Source of the DNA: Chitinophagaceae bacterium
Lineage (GTDB): Bacteria; Bacteroidota; Bacteroidia; Chitinophagales; Chitinophagaceae
Length of the DNA: 64,000 nucleotides
Assembly: GCA_020847395.1 (NCBI GenBank)
Contig: JADLCD010000022.1
Location: 1 to 64,000 of the forward strand
Direction: 5' to 3'
The notes under the pieces are model-generated. The model ran no database searches and was not told the DNA's origin. It was given only the letters and a program-made list of their open reading frames with translations. The position numbers and the translations under genes are program-made. Below, in pieces: positions 62,262 through 64,000 of this stretch. Every line of letters begins with the position of its first letter. The stretch's first letter is position 1.

Positions 62262-63410
62262 ATGCCGGCTTCTATTATATCTAAACTTCCGGATGTAAGT
62301 ACAACCATTTTTACAGTGATGAGCTCCCTCGCGGCAGAACATAATGCCATAAACCTGGGGCAGGGTTTCCCCGATTTTAATATGAATGATGAACTGATAG
62401 CGGGCGTAAACGAAGCAATGCTAAAAGGATTTAACCAATATGTACACATGAATGGCTATATGCCTTTGCGTGAAGTTTTAGCCGAGAAAATATTTGATTT
62501 ATATAAAACTTCTGTTAACTCCGATACAGAGATTACGATCACTCCCGGAGGAACGTATGCCATATATACTGCTTTAACTACAGTGCTTCGCCTGGGTGAT
62601 GAGGTAATTGTATTTCAGCCGGGATATGACAGCTATATTCCGAATATTGAGATCAATGGAGCTACGCCGGTTATTATTCCGCTGGAATATCCTGATTATA
62701 CTATCGATTGGGAAACTGTACAGAAAGCCATCACGCCCCGCACCCGCATGATCATGCTCAATTCGCCCAATAATCCTACAGGCGCGATACTTAAAGAACA
62801 TGACATCAACGCACTGCAACGCATAGTTGCCGGCACAGGTATATTTATATTAAGTGATGAAGTGTATGAGCATGTAATTTTTGATGAAAAACCACACCTG
62901 AGCATGTTGCGCTATCCTGATCTTGCGGCAAGAAGTTTTGTATGTTTTTCATTCGGCAAAACCTACCATTGCACGGGTTGGAAGATCGGCTATTGCGTGG
63001 CGCCGGCAGCTTTTATGAAAGAATTCAGGAAAGTGCACCAGTTTAATGCGTTTTCTGTTGATAGCCCCAAACAGGTGGCGCTGACTAAGTTTTTGCAACA
63101 GAAAGAACAATATTTATCATTAGGAAACTTTGTGCAGCAGAAGCGTGATTACTTTCTTTCGATGATGGCAGATACAAAATTTAAAATGCATACCAGCCAC
63201 GGCAGTTATTTTATATTAGCAAGCTATGGCCATTTCAGTGATGAACCCGAAATGGATTTTGTAGTAAGGCTAACGAAAGAATTTGGTGTTGCCTCCATAC
63301 CTGTTTCTGCATTTTACAAAAACCCGGTTGATAATAAAGTGGTGCGGTTTTGCTTTTGCAAGAAAGAAGAAACGCTGGAGCAGGCAGCGGAGCGATTGAG
63401 GAAGGTGTGA
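62262..63410 (+). CDS. Methionine aminotransferase (PLP, class I)
   Basis: PLP-dependent transaminase of the YbdL/MtnE-like group that converts methionine or its keto acid. The 382-residue protein has NLGQGFPDFNMNDELIAGVN, the substrate-side ITPGGTYAIYTALTTVL, NSPNNPTGAILKEHDI, LSDEVYEHVIFD and the PLP lysine in SFGKTYHCTGWKIGYCVAP. The C-terminal Arg that binds carboxylate is in NKVVRFCFCKKEETL. Its 3' end overlaps a truncated opposite-strand gene. Confidence 0.9.
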   Translation: MPASIISKLPDVSTTIFTVMSSLAAEHNAINLGQGFPDFNMNDELIAGVNEAMLKGFNQYVHMNGYMPLREVLAEKIFDLYKTSVNSDTEITITPGGTYAIYTALTTVLRLGDEVIVFQPGYDSYIPNIEINGATPVIIPLEYPDYTIDWETVQKAITPRTRMIMLNSPNNPTGAILKEHDINALQRIVAGTGIFILSDEVYEHVIFDEKPHLSMLRYPDLAARSFVCFSFGKTYHCTGWKIGYCVAPAAFMKEFRKVHQFNAFSVDSPKQVALTKFLQQKEQYLSLGNFVQQKRDYFLSMMADTKFKMHTSHGSYFILASYGHFSDEPEMDFVVRLTKEFGVASIPVSAFYKNPVDNKVVRFCFCKKEETLEQAAERLRKV

Positions 63411-63647
63411 AAGAGGCAAGACAACTGAATTTTTGCCTCGTTTTATGTACATATATTGGTCATCAAAATCAATTACCAGTTTGTTTTTTATAAAATAAAT
63501 AGATAGCCAAACGAGAAAGATCCCGGATATTGCAAGAAGAATGTTTTCTGTTGAATTGAATCGGAAAATAAACCGTAACCTATATGACATTACTAATCCT
63601 GCCAGTAATAGTAAAACTTCAATTGTATAGCTCACTTTAAAACTCAA
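63270..63647 (-). pseudogene. Truncated membrane protein running into the aminotransferase gene
   Basis: From ATG 63647 the product starts with two hydrophobic segments (IEVLLLLAGLVMSYRLRFIF and ILLAISGIFLVWLSIYF) and then LVIDFDDQYMYIKRGKNSVV, a PH-like beta pattern common in Bacteroidota membrane proteins. Past about 63410 the frame is simply the reverse of the aminotransferase coding region, so the true C-terminal part is missing. The gene was probably cut when it was joined to the aminotransferase end. Confidence 0.45.
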
Positions 63648-63789
63648 TTAAGCTCATTTCATTTAATTTTGAGCTTTAATTTATACTTTTATGAGCTACA
63701 AATCCTGTTCATGTGTTAGATGTTAATGAAAATGCGATAATTGAACTTTGGCAGAGGTTGCCGAACTGCTTATTAAACGACTATTCATC

Positions 63790-64000
63790 CTATCTCCTCT
63801 CCGCCTGCCTTGCCTCTACCTCGTACTTATTATTATAATATCCTTTACGCAGTGTTTCTATAAAATATTTAACAATAAAAGGAAGAAAGCCATACCGCCG
63901 AAACTGTTCAACATGTTCCAGTTCATGCTTTACCCATTTTTCATCACGCAAAAATTCAAGCTTTGATGCATTATGGAGGTAAATGGTTTTGCCCAGCGTA
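63790..64000 (-). CDS. 3' end of a protein with an HExxH-type motif (partial)
   Basis: The gene starts beyond the right edge; its last 69 codons end at TAG 63790-63792. They encode TLGKTIYLHNASKLEFLRDE, KWVKHELEHVEQFRRYGFLP and FIVKYFIETLRKGYYNNKYE, then VEARQAERR. HELEH fits the HExxH zinc site, and the surrounding pattern resembles small Bacteroidota proteins annotated as DUF4157-like. No start is visible in the window, so family placement is tentative. Confidence 0.55.
   Translation of the reverse strand, partial: TLGKTIYLHNASKLEFLRDEKWVKHELEHVEQFRRYGFLPFIVKYFIETLRKGYYNNKYEVEARQAERR

Noticed and set aside
63648-63966. Plus-strand gene or tRNA near the right edge
   Set aside because: The plus frame at 63748-63966 is the reverse of the HELEH gene end; no cloverleaf or GTTCGA arm is seen.

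Overview
The window reads as a stretch of chromosome from an aerobic member of the Bacteroidota, most likely the family Chitinophagaceae. This rests on several features: a SusC/SusD pair, a fused LpxC-FabZ, a DUF1501/DUF1800 pair, a heme operon using the oxygen-dependent HemF, AT-rich DNA, and repeated promoter-like boxes of the Bacteroidota type TAnnTTTG placed just ahead of start codons. I found no tRNA, rRNA or CRISPR array. Almost everything is housekeeping or ordinary accessory DNA, but many gaps carry short palindromic or degenerate repeats, and several of these have landed inside genes or an RNA element.

Layout. 1-733: IS21-like terminal repeats and a possible YD/RHS-type gene scrap. 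734-5426: a SusC/SusD nutrient-uptake operon with its promoter and terminator. 5652-11198: an RND-family exporter, a small membrane protein, a fused 2-oxo-acid dehydrogenase E1 and a GNAT acetyltransferase. 11276-14566: a repeat-broken small gene and a DUF1501/DUF1800 pair. 14800-17223: a secreted glycosidase-like protein. 17304-20345: lipid A synthesis (lpxC-fabZ, lpxA) plus an ABC ATPase. 20471-26381: a secreted sugar isomerase and a DUF1080 protein, ligA, and a lipoprotein amidohydrolase. 26402-29038: a two-component system (TPR histidine kinase and LuxR-type regulator). 29506-31626: an S1-like protein, a small putative DNA-binding protein and a D12-class adenine methyltransferase. 31685-38975: acyl-lipid desaturase, ApaG, isocitrate dehydrogenase, an Spy-like protein, a peptide transporter and an MBL-fold hydrolase. 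39185-41926: an uncharacterised three-gene operon. 42151-43653: a Wzx-like flippase interrupted by one in-frame stop. 43912-49936: nadB, a lipid A acyltransferase-like protein, a Uma2-type nuclease and a metzincin. 50030-52241: a BtuB-like receptor behind a cobalamin riboswitch. 52507-61553: a heme-biosynthesis run (hemA, C, D, E, F, B) with an AraC-type regulator upstream and a foreign-looking DUF2723-like gene inside. 61737-64000: OsmC, methionine aminotransferase, a truncated membrane gene and the 3' end of an HExxH protein.

How the genes work together. The clearest linked sets are SusC/SusD, LpxC-FabZ with LpxA (first steps of lipid A), the C5 heme pathway from glutamyl-tRNA to coproporphyrinogen oxidation, the kinase/regulator pair, and the B12 receptor under its own riboswitch.

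Most worth following. The strongest candidates are the 39185-41926 operon, whose 712-residue protein carries a clear internal duplication of a domain I cannot name; the cobalamin riboswitch whose variable arm contains a copy of a degenerate repeat also seen at 12990-13090; the ABC ATPase with an in-frame repeat insertion; and the flippase with a single in-frame stop.
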